A stretch of DNA of 40,897 nt from Bacteroidales bacterium (GCA_029218425.1 JAQXRH010000026.1:1-40897), one strand, 5' to 3'. Counted from the first letter of the stretch, positions 24,424 through 32,892 are shown. Made by a program: numbers and translations. The notes: generated by a model not told the origin, from the sequence alone.

Positions 24424-25191
24424 TTAATGAGGGATTACTTTCTGTCCGAGCAAGACACCGTTGTCGGAAAAGATATTATGCTTCACTGCATCGTATGACC
24501 TGTTAGGTCTCTCAGGGTGCAGTATATGTTGGGTTACTGGATATGCTATCAAATCCGCAATCTGCAATCCTATTATATTGTCGCGCTTATATTTGAACTC
24601 AAAACTTCCGATTCTGGACCTTAATCTCTCCTGAGTTATCCATTTTGTTCCCCTGTTTCTCAGCCCGTTGTAATAGTTGAGAAGTTTCGCATCCTCCTTC
24701 TTGCCACGGCGTTCTACTATGATAGTGATGTCAGGATTGGAGCATGGAAGATTGTCTACACAAAATATGCTTCGCTCTATCAAGTACGATAACGACAACC
24801 CATATACATCCTCTTCTTCGCCACGGACGCAGAACTTATTGAGTTGTTCCTTTAGGATAGTGCAACTGACTATGATATAAGCATCATTTTGGCTGAGTAT
24901 TCTTTCAATGCCATTGAAAAATCTGATGCGTAACGCCTCATCTTTAAGTGCGATGAAAGCATCTCTCCATTTCCGTATATCCACTGAATGAATTACAATG
25001 TCAGTATTGCCAAAGATTTCGAGTTTCAGCTTCTCAAAGTCTTTGTTTAATGAATTAAGATTATGACGGGAAACCAATATCCCGCATAGTGTAAACACAG
25101 GAAACGCCGGGTCGTACTTGACAAGATTGTGGTCACCGCACTCGTCTATGAAAAGATAATATTTTGAGTTTGCCTGTTTTTCAGTTGCCAT
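24424..25191 (-). CDS. DUF3800 protein
   Basis: A 255-residue protein matching DUF3800. It shows YYLFIDECGDHNL near the N-terminus (the family's acidic FxDESGD motif), TLCGILV, IVVERRGKKED near the middle, and NIIGLQIADLIAYPV near the C-terminus. The pattern of Asp/Glu residues suggests an RNase H-like fold (family inference). DUF3800 genes are common on mobile islands and phages. A -7-like TAAATTTG (25200-25207) is very near the start codon, so the true start could be slightly further in. Convergent with the candidate RNA. Confidence 0.85.
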   Translation of the reverse strand: MATEKQANSKYYLFIDECGDHNLVKYDPAFPVFTLCGILVSRHNLNSLNKDFEKLKLEIFGNTDIVIHSVDIRKWRDAFIALKDEALRIRFFNGIERILSQNDAYIIVSCTILKEQLNKFCVRGEEEDVYGLSLSYLIERSIFCVDNLPCSNPDITIIVERRGKKEDAKLLNYYNGLRNRGTKWITQERLRSRIGSFEFKYKRDNIIGLQIADLIAYPVTQHILHPERPNRSYDAVKHNIFSDNGVLLGQKVIPH

Positions 25192-25271
25192 AACGAGTTC
25201 AAATTTACGAAATTCCTCTGAATTTTCGTGTATAACGGAGGCTTTCAGTTTGTGGCCGAGAGCCTTGCCGT

Positions 25272-25376
25272 TTATCGGAGCGACTGTATTGTTTGTTTTA
25301 GTTTTTCTCGTTGTAGTGGTGTAGTGCCATATTCTATTTGGGCAATCTTCCCGTCCTTGCCGACTACGATTGTCAT
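25272..25376 (-). pseudogene. Possible 3' gene fragment, 34 codons
   Basis: An ATG at 25376 opens MTIVVGKDGKIAQIEYGTTP... and the frame stops at 25272. The piece looks like a true protein end (VGKDGKI resembles the strand-turn-strand of thioredoxin-like proteins), but it is only 34 residues. It lies just downstream of cdaA, whose stop is at 25436. It may be the last trace of a gene lost at the island edge. Confidence 0.3.
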
Positions 25377-25435
25377 TTCATAATGTTGCTTTTTTTTAAG
25401 CAATCTGGTAGCTATGAGATGGCGATGCGTGGGGG

Positions 25436-26212
25436 TCAGGCTGTTGGTGACAGGCCGCTGAGGTAGTGCTCGAGTTCGGTGGACGACAGGCGGGTGCGTA
25501 TTTTGCCTTTGAGGGCTATGGAGATGTTGCCGGTTTCTTCCGATACTATGATGGCGGCGGCGTCGGTGGCTTGGGAGATGCCGAGTGCGGAGCGGTGGCG
25601 TAGGCCCATGGAGCGGGGGATGTCGGTGTCGTGGCTTACGGGGAGTATGCATCCGGCCGACATTATGCGGTTGCCGTCGATTATCATTGCGCCGTCGTGG
25701 AGCGGTGAGTTTTTGAAGAATATGTTTTCGATGAGGCGGGAGTTGATTTCGGCGTCGATGATGTCGCCGGTTTTCTCGTAGTTGTCGAGGGGTATGGATT
25801 GTCGGATGACGATGAGGGCGCCAGTTTTGGTGCGTGACATGTTCATGCAGGCGTAGACTACGGGCATAATCCATTTGTTGGCGTCTTCTTGCACTGTGAC
25901 GCGGTGGTGGTGGAAGAGGTTGCCGATGAATCGCCAGCGTTTTTGCGAACCGAGTTCGACGAGAAAGCGTTTGATTTGGTCTTGGAAGAGGATTACGAGC
26001 ACGAGGAGCCCGATGCTCATGAATTTGTCGAGTATAGAGCCTATGAGCCTCATGCCGAGTAGTTCGGAAGTGATGACCCATACCATGATGAATGCGAGGA
26101 CGCCGTAGAAGATGTTGATGGTGCCTGATTCCTTCATTATCTTATAGAGGTAGTAAAGGAGGAAGGCTACGATGACGATGTCGAATATGTCTTTGATGCC
26201 GAACGAGTCCAT
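25436..26212 (-). CDS. cdaA: Diadenylate cyclase (CdaA type)
   Basis: A 258-residue membrane enzyme that joins two ATP into cyclic di-AMP. Three N-terminal transmembrane helices (about 10-25, 32-55, 62-80) precede the DAC domain. The catalytic motifs are complete: DGA at 173-175 in NSPLHDGAMII and RHRSA at 205-209. The gene starts 19 bp after folP, the usual Bacteroidetes pairing. c-di-AMP governs cell-wall and potassium homeostasis in many bacteria. The cdaR and glmM partners typical of Firmicutes are not here. Confidence 0.93.
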   Translation of the reverse strand: MDSFGIKDIFDIVIVAFLLYYLYKIMKESGTINIFYGVLAFIMVWVITSELLGMRLIGSILDKFMSIGLLVLVILFQDQIKRFLVELGSQKRWRFIGNLFHHHRVTVQEDANKWIMPVVYACMNMSRTKTGALIVIRQSIPLDNYEKTGDIIDAEINSRLIENIFFKNSPLHDGAMIIDGNRIMSAGCILPVSHDTDIPRSMGLRHRSALGISQATDAAAIIVSEETGNISIALKGKIRTRLSSTELEHYLSGLSPTA

Positions 26213-26231
26213 AGCGAGGGGTGGTGGGGGA

Positions 26232-27068
26232 TTAGTTGGTGAGTCGACTGATTATTTTGATGGCGTCGACGGCGGGTTTGACGTCGTGGACGCGAAGTAT
26301 GTCGGCGCCGTGGAGGAGTGAGAAGGCGTTGAGGATGTCGGTGCCGAGGAGCGAGTCGGTGCTTTGTGGGTCGACGTCGAGGAGCCGGTTGATCATTGAT
26401 TTGCGGGATATGCCTACGAGGATGGGGCATCCGAATGTTTGGAATGATTCGAGGTCGGCCATGAGCCGGTAGTTTTGTTGTAGTGTTTTGCCGAAACCGA
26501 AGCCGGGGTCGATGATGATGTCGCAGATGCCGCGTTGGCGCAGGTCGCGGAGCACTCGTTGGAGGTCGGCAAGAACAGTCGAGGTGGTTTCCTCGTCGGG
26601 TGTTGAGGGGGAGAGTGAGGCGTCGGCGGGGTGCATGAGTATATAGGGTGCTTTGAGGTCGGCGGCTACGTCGATGATGCCGGGGTCGATGTTCGCGGCG
26701 CTGATGTCGTTGATGATGTCGGCGCCGGCTTGTATTGCCGTTCGGGCCACGTTGGCGCGGAAGGTGTCGATAGAGATGACGGCTTCGGGGAAGCGTGCGC
26801 GGATGGCTTCGACGGCGGGGATTACGCGTCGCAGTTCTTCGTCGGCTGTGGCGGGGGTGGAGCCGGGGCGGGTGGAGCATCCGCCTATGTCGAGCATGGC
26901 GGCGCCTTGGGCGAGCATGCGTTCGGCGGTGGCCACGGCGGCGTCGGCGTCGCTATGGCGCGAGCCGCAGTAGAAGGAGTCGGGGGTGACGTTGATGATG
27001 CCCATTACGATGGGCTGGGTGTATTCCCGGAGCTGCCCTTTTATATTTAATGAGAAGAGATGGCTCAT
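26232..27068 (-). CDS. folP: Dihydropteroate synthase
   Basis: A 278-residue TIM-barrel enzyme that condenses p-aminobenzoate with dihydropterin pyrophosphate in folate synthesis, the sulfonamide target. Motifs are MGIINVTPDSFY near the N-terminus, DIGGCSTRPGS, SIDTFRANVA, DIINDISA, DPGFGFGKT and GISRKSMINRL. The start at ATG 27068 (MSHLFSLNIKG) is chosen because an exact promoter (27096-27126) overlaps the upstream part of the open frame. The next candidate ATG (27089) would leave almost no leader. First gene of the folP-cdaA pair. Confidence 0.93.
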   Translation of the reverse strand: MSHLFSLNIKGQLREYTQPIVMGIINVTPDSFYCGSRHSDADAAVATAERMLAQGAAMLDIGGCSTRPGSTPATADEELRRVIPAVEAIRARFPEAVISIDTFRANVARTAIQAGADIINDISAANIDPGIIDVAADLKAPYILMHPADASLSPSTPDEETTSTVLADLQRVLRDLRQRGICDIIIDPGFGFGKTLQQNYRLMADLESFQTFGCPILVGISRKSMINRLLDVDPQSTDSLLGTDILNAFSLLHGADILRVHDVKPAVDAIKIISRLTN

Positions 27069-27095
27069 GTTGTCCGAAATGTTTTGCATTTTATG

Positions 27096-27126
27096 CAAAA
27101 GTAGCAAAAAAATTGCACGTGGCAAA
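27096..27126 (-). promoter_or_regulatory. Promoter of folP-cdaA
   Basis: On the minus strand TTTG (27123-27126), 19 bp, TACTTTTG (27096-27103): exact match. It fixes the start of folP downstream of position 27090. Confidence 0.87.
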
Positions 27127-27186
27127 TATGGGGGCTGCTATTGGAGCGGCGAAGTGGAGAAATGTGGTGGAGAGGGTGCGTGAGGG

Positions 27187-27504
27187 CTATTGTCGCCGCG
27201 TTGTGGCTTGGTCTACGGGGGAGTCGAGCACGTCGGGGTTGTCGGGGGCGATGGTCGGAGGAAGGCGGCGAGTGGCGTTTTTGCGCGATTTCTTTTTGGA
27301 GGGTTTCTTGGCCGTTGATTTCGTGGTTGTGGAGTCGGCGGGGGCGTTGGCCTGGCTGGCGGTGAGGGAGTCGGCGGCTTCTTGCTTAGCGGGCATTGCG
27401 CCGCTATTGCGCGGGGCGCCGATGAGGAGTATTATGGCGAGAATTATGGCCATGAAAGCGATGAAAGTCAGCGAGGCGGCTGTGCGGCGTCGGGTGGAGT
27501 TCAT
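27187..27504 (-). CDS. Small membrane protein with Lys/Thr-rich tail
   Basis: A 105-residue protein. A single N-terminal helix (about 10-30, SLTFIAFMAIILAIILLIG) is followed by a low-complexity polar tail with a basic cluster (KSTAKKPSKKKSRKNATRR). It does not match a family I know. It starts 10 bp after the transporter stop, so it is likely co-transcribed with it. It may be an accessory subunit or a membrane anchor (inference). Confidence 0.6.
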   Translation of the reverse strand: MNSTRRRTAASLTFIAFMAIILAIILLIGAPRNSGAMPAKQEAADSLTASQANAPADSTTTKSTAKKPSKKKSRKNATRRLPPTIAPDNPDVLDSPVDQATTRRQ

Positions 27505-27514
27505 GGCGTGGCTG

Positions 27515-28861
27515 TTATTTGAACTGTGCGATGAGGATTGCGGCTATGGCGATGGGCGATACCCAACGTATGATGAAGATGACCGCGCGGGTGGCGACGC
27601 CTTGTGAACGGGCGTCGTTGGAGAGCTGCCGGGCGAGTAGGCCTTTGGGTGCGAACCATCCGGCGTAGAGGCACATGGCGAGAGCTCCGAGCGGCAGCAT
27701 GATGTTGGTGGCTACGGTGTCCAGGAGGTCGAAGATGGTGAGGCCGAATATCTTAAAGTCGGCGAGCAGGCCCGACGATAGCGAGTTGATGGCGCCGAAT
27801 AGGAGTAACGGAAGCATCACGATGAGCACGGCTTTGCGGCGCGACATTTTGAGGCGGTCCTGGAAGAAGCGGATGGCAACTTCCGACATGGAGATGGTCG
27901 AGGTGAGGGCGGCGAGGAGCAGGAGCATGAAGAAGAGGATGGCCCACAGCTGAGTGCCGGGCATTCGGGTGAACACTTCGGGGAGCGTCACGAATACCAA
28001 AGTGGCGCCTTCGAGGCTTTCGCCCTGCATGCCGAAAGAGGTGACGGCCGGGAAAATGATGAGGCCCATCATGAAGGCTACTACCATGTCGAGGAACGAC
28101 ACCGTGGCTGCTGTGCGACCCAGGCGGGTGTCGCGCGGGAAATAGGCCGCGTAGGTGCTCAGCACGCCCATGCCGAGCGACAGGGAGAAGAAGGCTTGGC
28201 CCATGGCGTCGATGACCACGCTGCCGTTGACTTTGGAGAAGTCGGGGTTGAGGAAGAAGTTCAACCCGTCGGAAGCGCCCGGCAAGGAGAGTGCTACGAC
28301 GCAGAAAATCACCAAGATGAGGAATAGCAGGGGCATCATGATGTTGGAAATCTTCTCGATGCCTTTGCGCACGCCCATCATCAGTACGGCCACATTGGCG
28401 GCAATCATTATGGCGGTGAATATGATTGGTTTCCAGTCGCTTGACACGTAGTCTTTCATTTTGCCTTCAAACGATGAGGAGCCGTCGGCGATGCCTGTGA
28501 AGAGGTCGCCGGAGAGCGCGCTCACGAAGTATTCGAGGGTCCAGCCTGCCACTACGATGTAGAAGGTGAGTATCATGTAGGAGGCAGCGATGCCCATACC
28601 GCCGAGGAGCCACCATTTGCTTTTTGGCGAAATGCGGCGGTAGTTGCCGATGGCGTCGGTGCCCCCTTCCCTGCCTATGGAAAATTCGACGAGCATCACG
28701 GGGATGCCGAGGAGGAGTACGCAACCGATGTAGACGAGGAGGAACGCGGCGCCCCCGTTGGCCTGGGTTTCGGCGGGGAAGCGCCATATATTGCCTAAGC
28801 CTACCGCCGAACCGACGGTGGCTGCTATCATACCTATTTTGGAACCGAATTTTGCTGCCAT
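27515..28861 (-). CDS. Sodium-dependent transporter (NSS/SNF family)
   Basis: A 448-residue transporter with about eleven membrane segments. It carries the family opening MIAATVGSAVGLGNIWRFP, where the Na+ and substrate sites meet, and the following ETQANGGAAFLLVYIG and PVMLVEFSIGREGG. Bacterial members take up amino acids with sodium; the substrate is not predictable. ATG 28861 is used, since it follows an exact promoter by about 18 bases and gives the normal family length. Small membrane protein 10 bp downstream. Confidence 0.9.
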   Translation of the reverse strand: MAAKFGSKIGMIAATVGSAVGLGNIWRFPAETQANGGAAFLLVYIGCVLLLGIPVMLVEFSIGREGGTDAIGNYRRISPKSKWWLLGGMGIAASYMILTFYIVVAGWTLEYFVSALSGDLFTGIADGSSSFEGKMKDYVSSDWKPIIFTAIMIAANVAVLMMGVRKGIEKISNIMMPLLFLILVIFCVVALSLPGASDGLNFFLNPDFSKVNGSVVIDAMGQAFFSLSLGMGVLSTYAAYFPRDTRLGRTAATVSFLDMVVAFMMGLIIFPAVTSFGMQGESLEGATLVFVTLPEVFTRMPGTQLWAILFFMLLLLAALTSTISMSEVAIRFFQDRLKMSRRKAVLIVMLPLLLFGAINSLSSGLLADFKIFGLTIFDLLDTVATNIMLPLGALAMCLYAGWFAPKGLLARQLSNDARSQGVATRAVIFIIRWVSPIAIAAILIAQFK

Positions 28862-28878
28862 AATGTAGTATTTTGTCA

Positions 28879-28910
28879 CAAATTTAGGCTATTTAATTGT
28901 GCTTTGCAAA
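28879..28910 (-). promoter_or_regulatory. Promoter of the sodium-dependent transporter
   Basis: On the minus strand TTTG (28907-28910), 20 bp, TAAATTTG (28879-28886): exact match, with a very short leader to ATG 28861. Confidence 0.83.
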
Positions 28911-29086
28911 TCTACGGCCTTAAATACGGTGATATTGTCACTTTTAGGGGGCGGATGGCGCCTTTTTGCGAGGTTGAACGTAGGTCGAGGGCGTTGAGCC
29001 GATGAGATGCGTAGATTTTTGCGATTATTTTTCTGCTGTTGGCAAAAAAATAAGGAAATTTTTCAGTAATATTAAACCATTTTTGT

Positions 29087-29094
29087 TATTTTTG
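29087..29094 (+). promoter_or_regulatory. -7 element of the carboxyltransferase gene
   Basis: TATTTTTG at 29087-29094, 52 bp upstream of ATG 29146. A TTTC (29061-29064) sits 22 bp upstream instead of a TTTG at 19-21, so only the -7 half is convincing. Confidence 0.5.
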
Positions 29095-29145
29095 CATTCT
29101 AATTATAATCAAGCCGTTGAGGTTTGAATTTAAAATAAGATAAAT

Positions 29146-31023
29146 ATGGAGAATAAAACACTCAAAATCAGAGATTTGACATTGCGCGATGGCCAGCAGT
29201 CGTTGTTCGCTACGCGCATGCCTCAGAAAGATATCGACGTATTGCTTCCCTTGTATGAGAATGCAGGGTTTTATATTATGGAAGTGTGGGGCGGCGCAGT
29301 TCCCGATTCGGTGATGCGCTATCTCGACGAGTCGCCGTGGAACCGTCTGCGCACCATCTCCAAGGTGATGAAAGGCAAATCGATGCTTTCAGCCTTGTCG
29401 CGCGGCCGCAACCTTTTCGGCTATGTGCCCTATCCCAACAGTGTGCTTGAAGGCTTTTATAAGGAAGCCATAGCCAACGGCCTGAATGTGATGCGAATAT
29501 TCGACGCGCTCAACGACATCGACAACGTGCGCGACTCCATAAAGATGATCAACGAGCTTGGCGGAGTGCCCGACGGCGCTGTATGTTATACCGTCGACCC
29601 CAAGGCCCCGGCCGAGGCTAAGAAAGCGGGCTTCTTCGGAAAGCTATTCGGTAAGAAAGCCGCAGAGCCTGAGAAGATCTTCACCGACGAATATTTCGTG
29701 GAGAAAGCCAAACAGATGGAAGCGCTTGGTGCTAAAATCATCACGCTGAAGGATATGGCTGGATTGGTGACACCATCGCGTGCGGCATCTATCATCTCGA
29801 AGTTGAAAGCCAACCTCACCGTCGACGTCGACTTCCACACCCACTGTACGCCCGGCTATGGTTTGGCATCGGCTTTGATGGCAATCGTCAACGGCGTGGA
29901 TATCTTGGATACCAATATATGGTGGTTCGGCGGCGGTTCGGCAGCTCCGGCTATCGAACTCATCTACGTGTTCTGCCAGAAACTCGGTATCACCGTAGGC
30001 GCCGACATGGAAGCCGTAGGCAAGATACGCAAAGAGCTTTACAACGTGCGCAAGAACCTTGCCGCCTACGACCTCAACAAGGACCGTTTCCCCAAAGAGT
30101 TTGACCCGCTCGCCGATACGCTGCCTGCCGAAGTCGATGCCCAATTCGACGCCGCAATCGCAGCAGCAAAGGCCGGCGACGAAGAAGCATTGCTCGACGC
30201 ATGCCACGCCATCGAGGACTACTTCGGTTTCCCCAAGCCCAACCTTTTGGTCAAAGAGGCAGAGGTGCCGGGCGGTATGTACTCCAACATGGTGGCACAG
30301 CTCAAAGCGCTTGGTGCTGAGGACCTTCTCGACGACGCTATGTTGCTGATACCTAAGGTGCGCCGCGATGCCGGATTGGTGCCGTTGGTTACTCCTACCA
30401 GCCAGATTGTGGGCGCACAGGCTGTCAACCTTGCCATGGACCGCAAGAAAGGCAATGCCGACTACACCAACAAGTCCAACCAGTTCATATCGCTCGTCAA
30501 GGGCGAATATGGCAAGACGCCTGTGGCTATCAATCCAGACTTCCGCGCGCAGATCACCGGTTCGCCCGAGGAGAAGCCTTATGACGTGTCGACATATCGC
30601 GAACCCGCCAATCCTACGCTCGATGACCTTGGCGGAGTGTCGCTCGCTACCAACACCGAGGAAAAATTGCTCCTCGCGCTCCTTCCCACCGTTGCCAACA
30701 CCTTCTTGCGCAACCGCCGCAAAGAGGAGTATGAGGCCACGAAGGCTGCCGAACCCAAGGTGGAGGAGAAAGCCGCAGTAAAAGAGGTGGATAACGAGCC
30801 GATAACCGGCGAAGTGTTCCGTGCGCCGATGGGCGGCCGCATCATCTCGGTAAATGTCAAGAAGGGTGACAAGGTCAAGAAAGGCGACTTGCTCCTCGTC
30901 TACGAAGCCATGAAGATGGAAAACGACGTGGAGGCCGAGTACGACATGACTATCAAGCGCGTCTTCGTGGCTCCCGATGAGGTGGTGGGCACTGAAGCTG
31001 CGCTCATTGAATACGAACGCTAA
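29146..31023 (+). CDS. Pyruvate/oxaloacetate carboxyltransferase with biotin carrier domain
   Basis: A 625-residue two-domain protein. The carboxyltransferase TIM barrel (about 1-480) shows LRDGQQSLFATRM (13-25), NVMRIFDALND, ITLKDMAGLVTP (199-210) and DVDFHTHCTPGYGLAS with the metal histidines. A PAPMGG-like hinge near residue 558 leads to the biotin domain with EAMKMEN, biotin lysine K590. This is the alpha subunit of oxaloacetate decarboxylase or subunit B of two-subunit pyruvate carboxylase. No biotin carboxylase or membrane beta/gamma genes are adjacent, so the partner lies elsewhere. A Lys/Ala-rich segment (about 151-178) lengthens the barrel loop before KDMAG. Confidence 0.9.
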   Translation: MENKTLKIRDLTLRDGQQSLFATRMPQKDIDVLLPLYENAGFYIMEVWGGAVPDSVMRYLDESPWNRLRTISKVMKGKSMLSALSRGRNLFGYVPYPNSVLEGFYKEAIANGLNVMRIFDALNDIDNVRDSIKMINELGGVPDGAVCYTVDPKAPAEAKKAGFFGKLFGKKAAEPEKIFTDEYFVEKAKQMEALGAKIITLKDMAGLVTPSRAASIISKLKANLTVDVDFHTHCTPGYGLASALMAIVNGVDILDTNIWWFGGGSAAPAIELIYVFCQKLGITVGADMEAVGKIRKELYNVRKNLAAYDLNKDRFPKEFDPLADTLPAEVDAQFDAAIAAAKAGDEEALLDACHAIEDYFGFPKPNLLVKEAEVPGGMYSNMVAQLKALGAEDLLDDAMLLIPKVRRDAGLVPLVTPTSQIVGAQAVNLAMDRKKGNADYTNKSNQFISLVKGEYGKTPVAINPDFRAQITGSPEEKPYDVSTYREPANPTLDDLGGVSLATNTEEKLLLALLPTVANTFLRNRRKEEYEATKAAEPKVEEKAAVKEVDNEPITGEVFRAPMGGRIISVNVKKGDKVKKGDLLLVYEAMKMENDVEAEYDMTIKRVFVAPDEVVGTEAALIEYER

Positions 31024-31185
31024 GCGTAAACCGGGATACCCCAACCCGCGGCCGCTAAGTGGCCCGACTGCGACAGCTAAGCGACTCGATAACCGGAATG
31101 AAAAGCATCATCGGCAAGGTCAGCTAAATGTGCCCATGATGGCCGAACGATAAGCATAGGGCCCTCCCGACATATAAAAACTAAT

Positions 31186-31226
31186 AAAGGCGGTATGCCA
31201 AATTTAACACTTGGCACACCGCCTTT
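31186..31226 (+). terminator. Terminator after the carboxyltransferase gene
   Basis: A long stem (AAAGGCGGTATGCCAA with TTGGCACACCGCCTTT, one mismatch) with a short loop; a T-rich tail follows. It lies 160 bp after the stop. The stretch 31024-31185 otherwise holds nothing I can name. Confidence 0.75.
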
Positions 31227-31364
31227 GTATTTCTTTGGCCGTGCATTTTGGTTGTGCCTTTTGGCCGTGCTGCTGGTTGGATATGGTTGTGGATATGGTT
31301 GGGGCTAACTGGGCTGATTGGAGGGTGGTGGCAGACTTTTTTGGCAAACTTTTTTGGGAAAGGT

Positions 31365-31395
31365 TTTGTAATGTCGGGGAAAATGCGTACATTTG
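31365..31395 (+). promoter_or_regulatory. Promoter of rpmE2
   Basis: TTTG (31365-31368), 19 bp, TACATTTG (31388-31395): exact match. It leaves a leader of about 70 bases with a hairpin. Confidence 0.87.
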
Positions 31396-31401
31396 CAAGC
31401 C

Positions 31402-31431
31402 ATTACGAAAAGCCGTCCTACCAACGGTAAT
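31402..31431 (+). promoter_or_regulatory. Leader hairpin upstream of rpmE2
   Basis: The leader folds as ATTA/TAAT and CCGT/ACGG stacked stems with a 7-base bulge (CGAAAAG) and loop CCTACCA. It starts within a few bases of the expected transcript 5' end. Ribosomal-protein L31 leaders of other phyla are known autoregulatory RNAs. A Bacteroidetes equivalent is an inference. Confidence 0.45.
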
Positions 31432-31472
31432 CTTAAAGCATTGAATAACAGATAAAAACTTCCTAAAGGATT

Positions 31473-31727
31473 ATGAAAAAAGATATCCATCCCTCCAACT
31501 ACCGTGAAGTGGTGTTCAAAGATATGTCAAACGACGAAATCTTCATCACTCGTTCAACTGTAGCAGCTAAAGAAACTATCGAAGTAGACGGTGTAACATA
31601 TCCGTTGGTAAAGCTTGAAATCACTTCTTCAAGCCACCCCTTCTTCACTGGCAAGCAGAAACTCGTCGACACCGCAGGTCGTGTTGATAAGTTCATGAGC
31701 CGTTATGGCAACCGTCGCAAGAAATAA
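31473..31727 (+). CDS. rpmE2: 50S ribosomal protein L31 type B
   Basis: An 84-residue protein of the zinc-free (type B) L31 class: [44 protein letters not shown], and no CxxC zinc site. It binds at the central protuberance of the large subunit. It is a single-gene unit with an exact promoter and a hairpin leader. Confidence 0.95.
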   Translation: MKKDIHPSNYREVVFKDMSNDEIFITRSTVAAKETIEVDGVTYPLVKLEITSSSHPFFTGKQKLVDTAGRVDKFMSRYGNRRKK

Positions 31728-31743
31728 TAGATATCAATCGGAT

Positions 31744-31790
31744 ATACACAACGACGCCGAGGTCTTATCGACCCCGGCGTCGTTGTGTAT
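31744..31790. repeat. 47-base hairpin downstream of rpmE2
   Basis: Two 21-base arms match except for one A-C pair, around a 5-base loop (TTATC). The arms end at 31764 and begin again at 31770. No T run follows on either strand, so it is not a textbook terminator, although it is well placed (16 bp after the stop codon). Confidence 0.85.
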
Positions 31791-31906
31791 CTGGTCGGCG
31801 GGCGTGGTGGCGGTGCGGTTTTCGAGGCGTCGCGCAGTGATGGTATGCGCGGTGGAGCGGAGCGTTGTGGAGGCGCGCGGTGTGTGGGCAGCGGGTCGGC
31901 CGATTG

Positions 31907-32245
31907 TCAGAAGAGGGAGAGTTGTGTGGCTTCCGGCAGGTGTTGGTGGAGCGTAGGGTTGGTGGGAGATGGTTGCTGTTGGGCGGAAGTGCGGTGGAGA
32001 GGGGGACGGCGGAGCAGGGTGCGGCGGAGGGTCCAGCCTTGGCTGCGGTTGCGGAGGGAGACGGTGACGGGGCCTGCCATAAGCAGGTCGTGGGCGCCTC
32101 GGCGAAGTGCGGCAAACACATCTTCGACTGATGTCATGCCTGCGTAGGTGGCGCAGAATATGGTGCGCCCGCATGTCGTCACTGTGGCAAAGAGGATGTC
32201 GGTTGCCGATAGTTCGCGCGAAGATTGAATTTGGATTGTTGCCAT
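31907..32245 (-). CDS. Small conserved-type hypothetical, 112 residues
   Basis: The first 75 residues look like a genuine protein: MATIQIQSSRELSATDILFA, AGMTSVEDVFAALRRGAHDL and VTVSLRNRSQGWTLRRTLLR. The tail is Gln/Pro-rich and ends QLSLF, which resembles a C-terminal binding motif of the kind that meets the sliding clamp (QLxLF; inference from this one sequence). Function unknown. The -7 and -33 elements are not clear. Confidence 0.55.
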   Translation of the reverse strand: MATIQIQSSRELSATDILFATVTTCGRTIFCATYAGMTSVEDVFAALRRGAHDLLMAGPVTVSLRNRSQGWTLRRTLLRRPPLHRTSAQQQPSPTNPTLHQHLPEATQLSLF

Positions 32246-32511
32246 AATGCATTGTTTTTAGTGGTGGGTAGTGGGAAGCGCCGAAGCTCGCTACCTTTGG
32301 TTTACAATGCAAAATTAGTGGGATGGTAGGCAATTGTATTGCCCATGAATGTGAAACGGCGTTAAAATAGCGTGGGCTGTGGGCGTAACAGCAGGGTGGT
32401 GTAAATCGGCGTCGCTCCGGACGCCTGTGGGTGTGGGCGAACTTGCATCCCGCACGCCTCGCTGTGCTCGGCGTACGGGGCTACTAATAATCGGCGTCCT
32501 GGGGACGCCCG

Positions 32512-32815
32512 GGGCGGTGGCTGTGGGGCGGCGGTCGAGGCTAAAGCCTCTACACGGAACCAAGCATGGCAATGGGCGGCAGGTAGGATGGGGCGCCCGG
32601 GCGGCGGTGGCTGTGGAGCGGTTGGCGAGGCTAAAGCTTCTACATGGAACCAAGCATGGCGATGTGCGGCAGGTAGGATGGGACGCCCGGGGCGGCGGTG
32701 GCTGTGGAGCGGCGGGCGAGGCTAAAGCCTCTGCACGGAACCAAGCATGGCGATGTGCGGCAGGTAGGATGGGGCGCTCTGGCGGCGGTGGCTGTGGAGC
32801 GGCGGGCGGGGGTGA
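32512..32815. repeat. Tandem array of 90-bp repeats, each with a GAGGCT-AA-AGCCTC palindrome
   Basis: The phrase CTGTGG recurs at 32521, 32611, 32702 and 32792, giving periods of 90, 91 and 90 bp. There are three near-full copies and a partial fourth. Each full copy has the palindrome (32537-32550, 32627-32640 with one change, 32718-32731) followed by CACGGAACCAAGCATGG-like sequence and GCGGCAGGTAGGATGG. Confidence 0.9.
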
Positions 32816-32892
32816 TGGATCGGATGGTGGCGGCGGAGACGTTTTTTGGGGGGTGAGGTCGGGTGAAGATCGGGGCGGGGTAATGTGCAAAA

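Noticed and set aside
25272-26081. 269-residue frame overlapping cdaA
   Set aside because: The part opposite cdaA is Arg/His/Pro-rich shadow sequence; only the last 34 codons look protein-like and are listed as a possible fragment.
29644-31044. 466-residue minus-strand frame opposite the carboxyltransferase gene
   Set aside because: The plus strand has an unbroken two-domain enzyme with a biotin motif; the antisense is the usual shadow of GC-biased codons.
32315-32890. Minus-strand Pro/Arg-rich frame of 191 residues
   Set aside because: It only translates the 90-bp intergenic repeats, whose 91-bp interval breaks periodicity of the coding frame, and has no start signal or family features.
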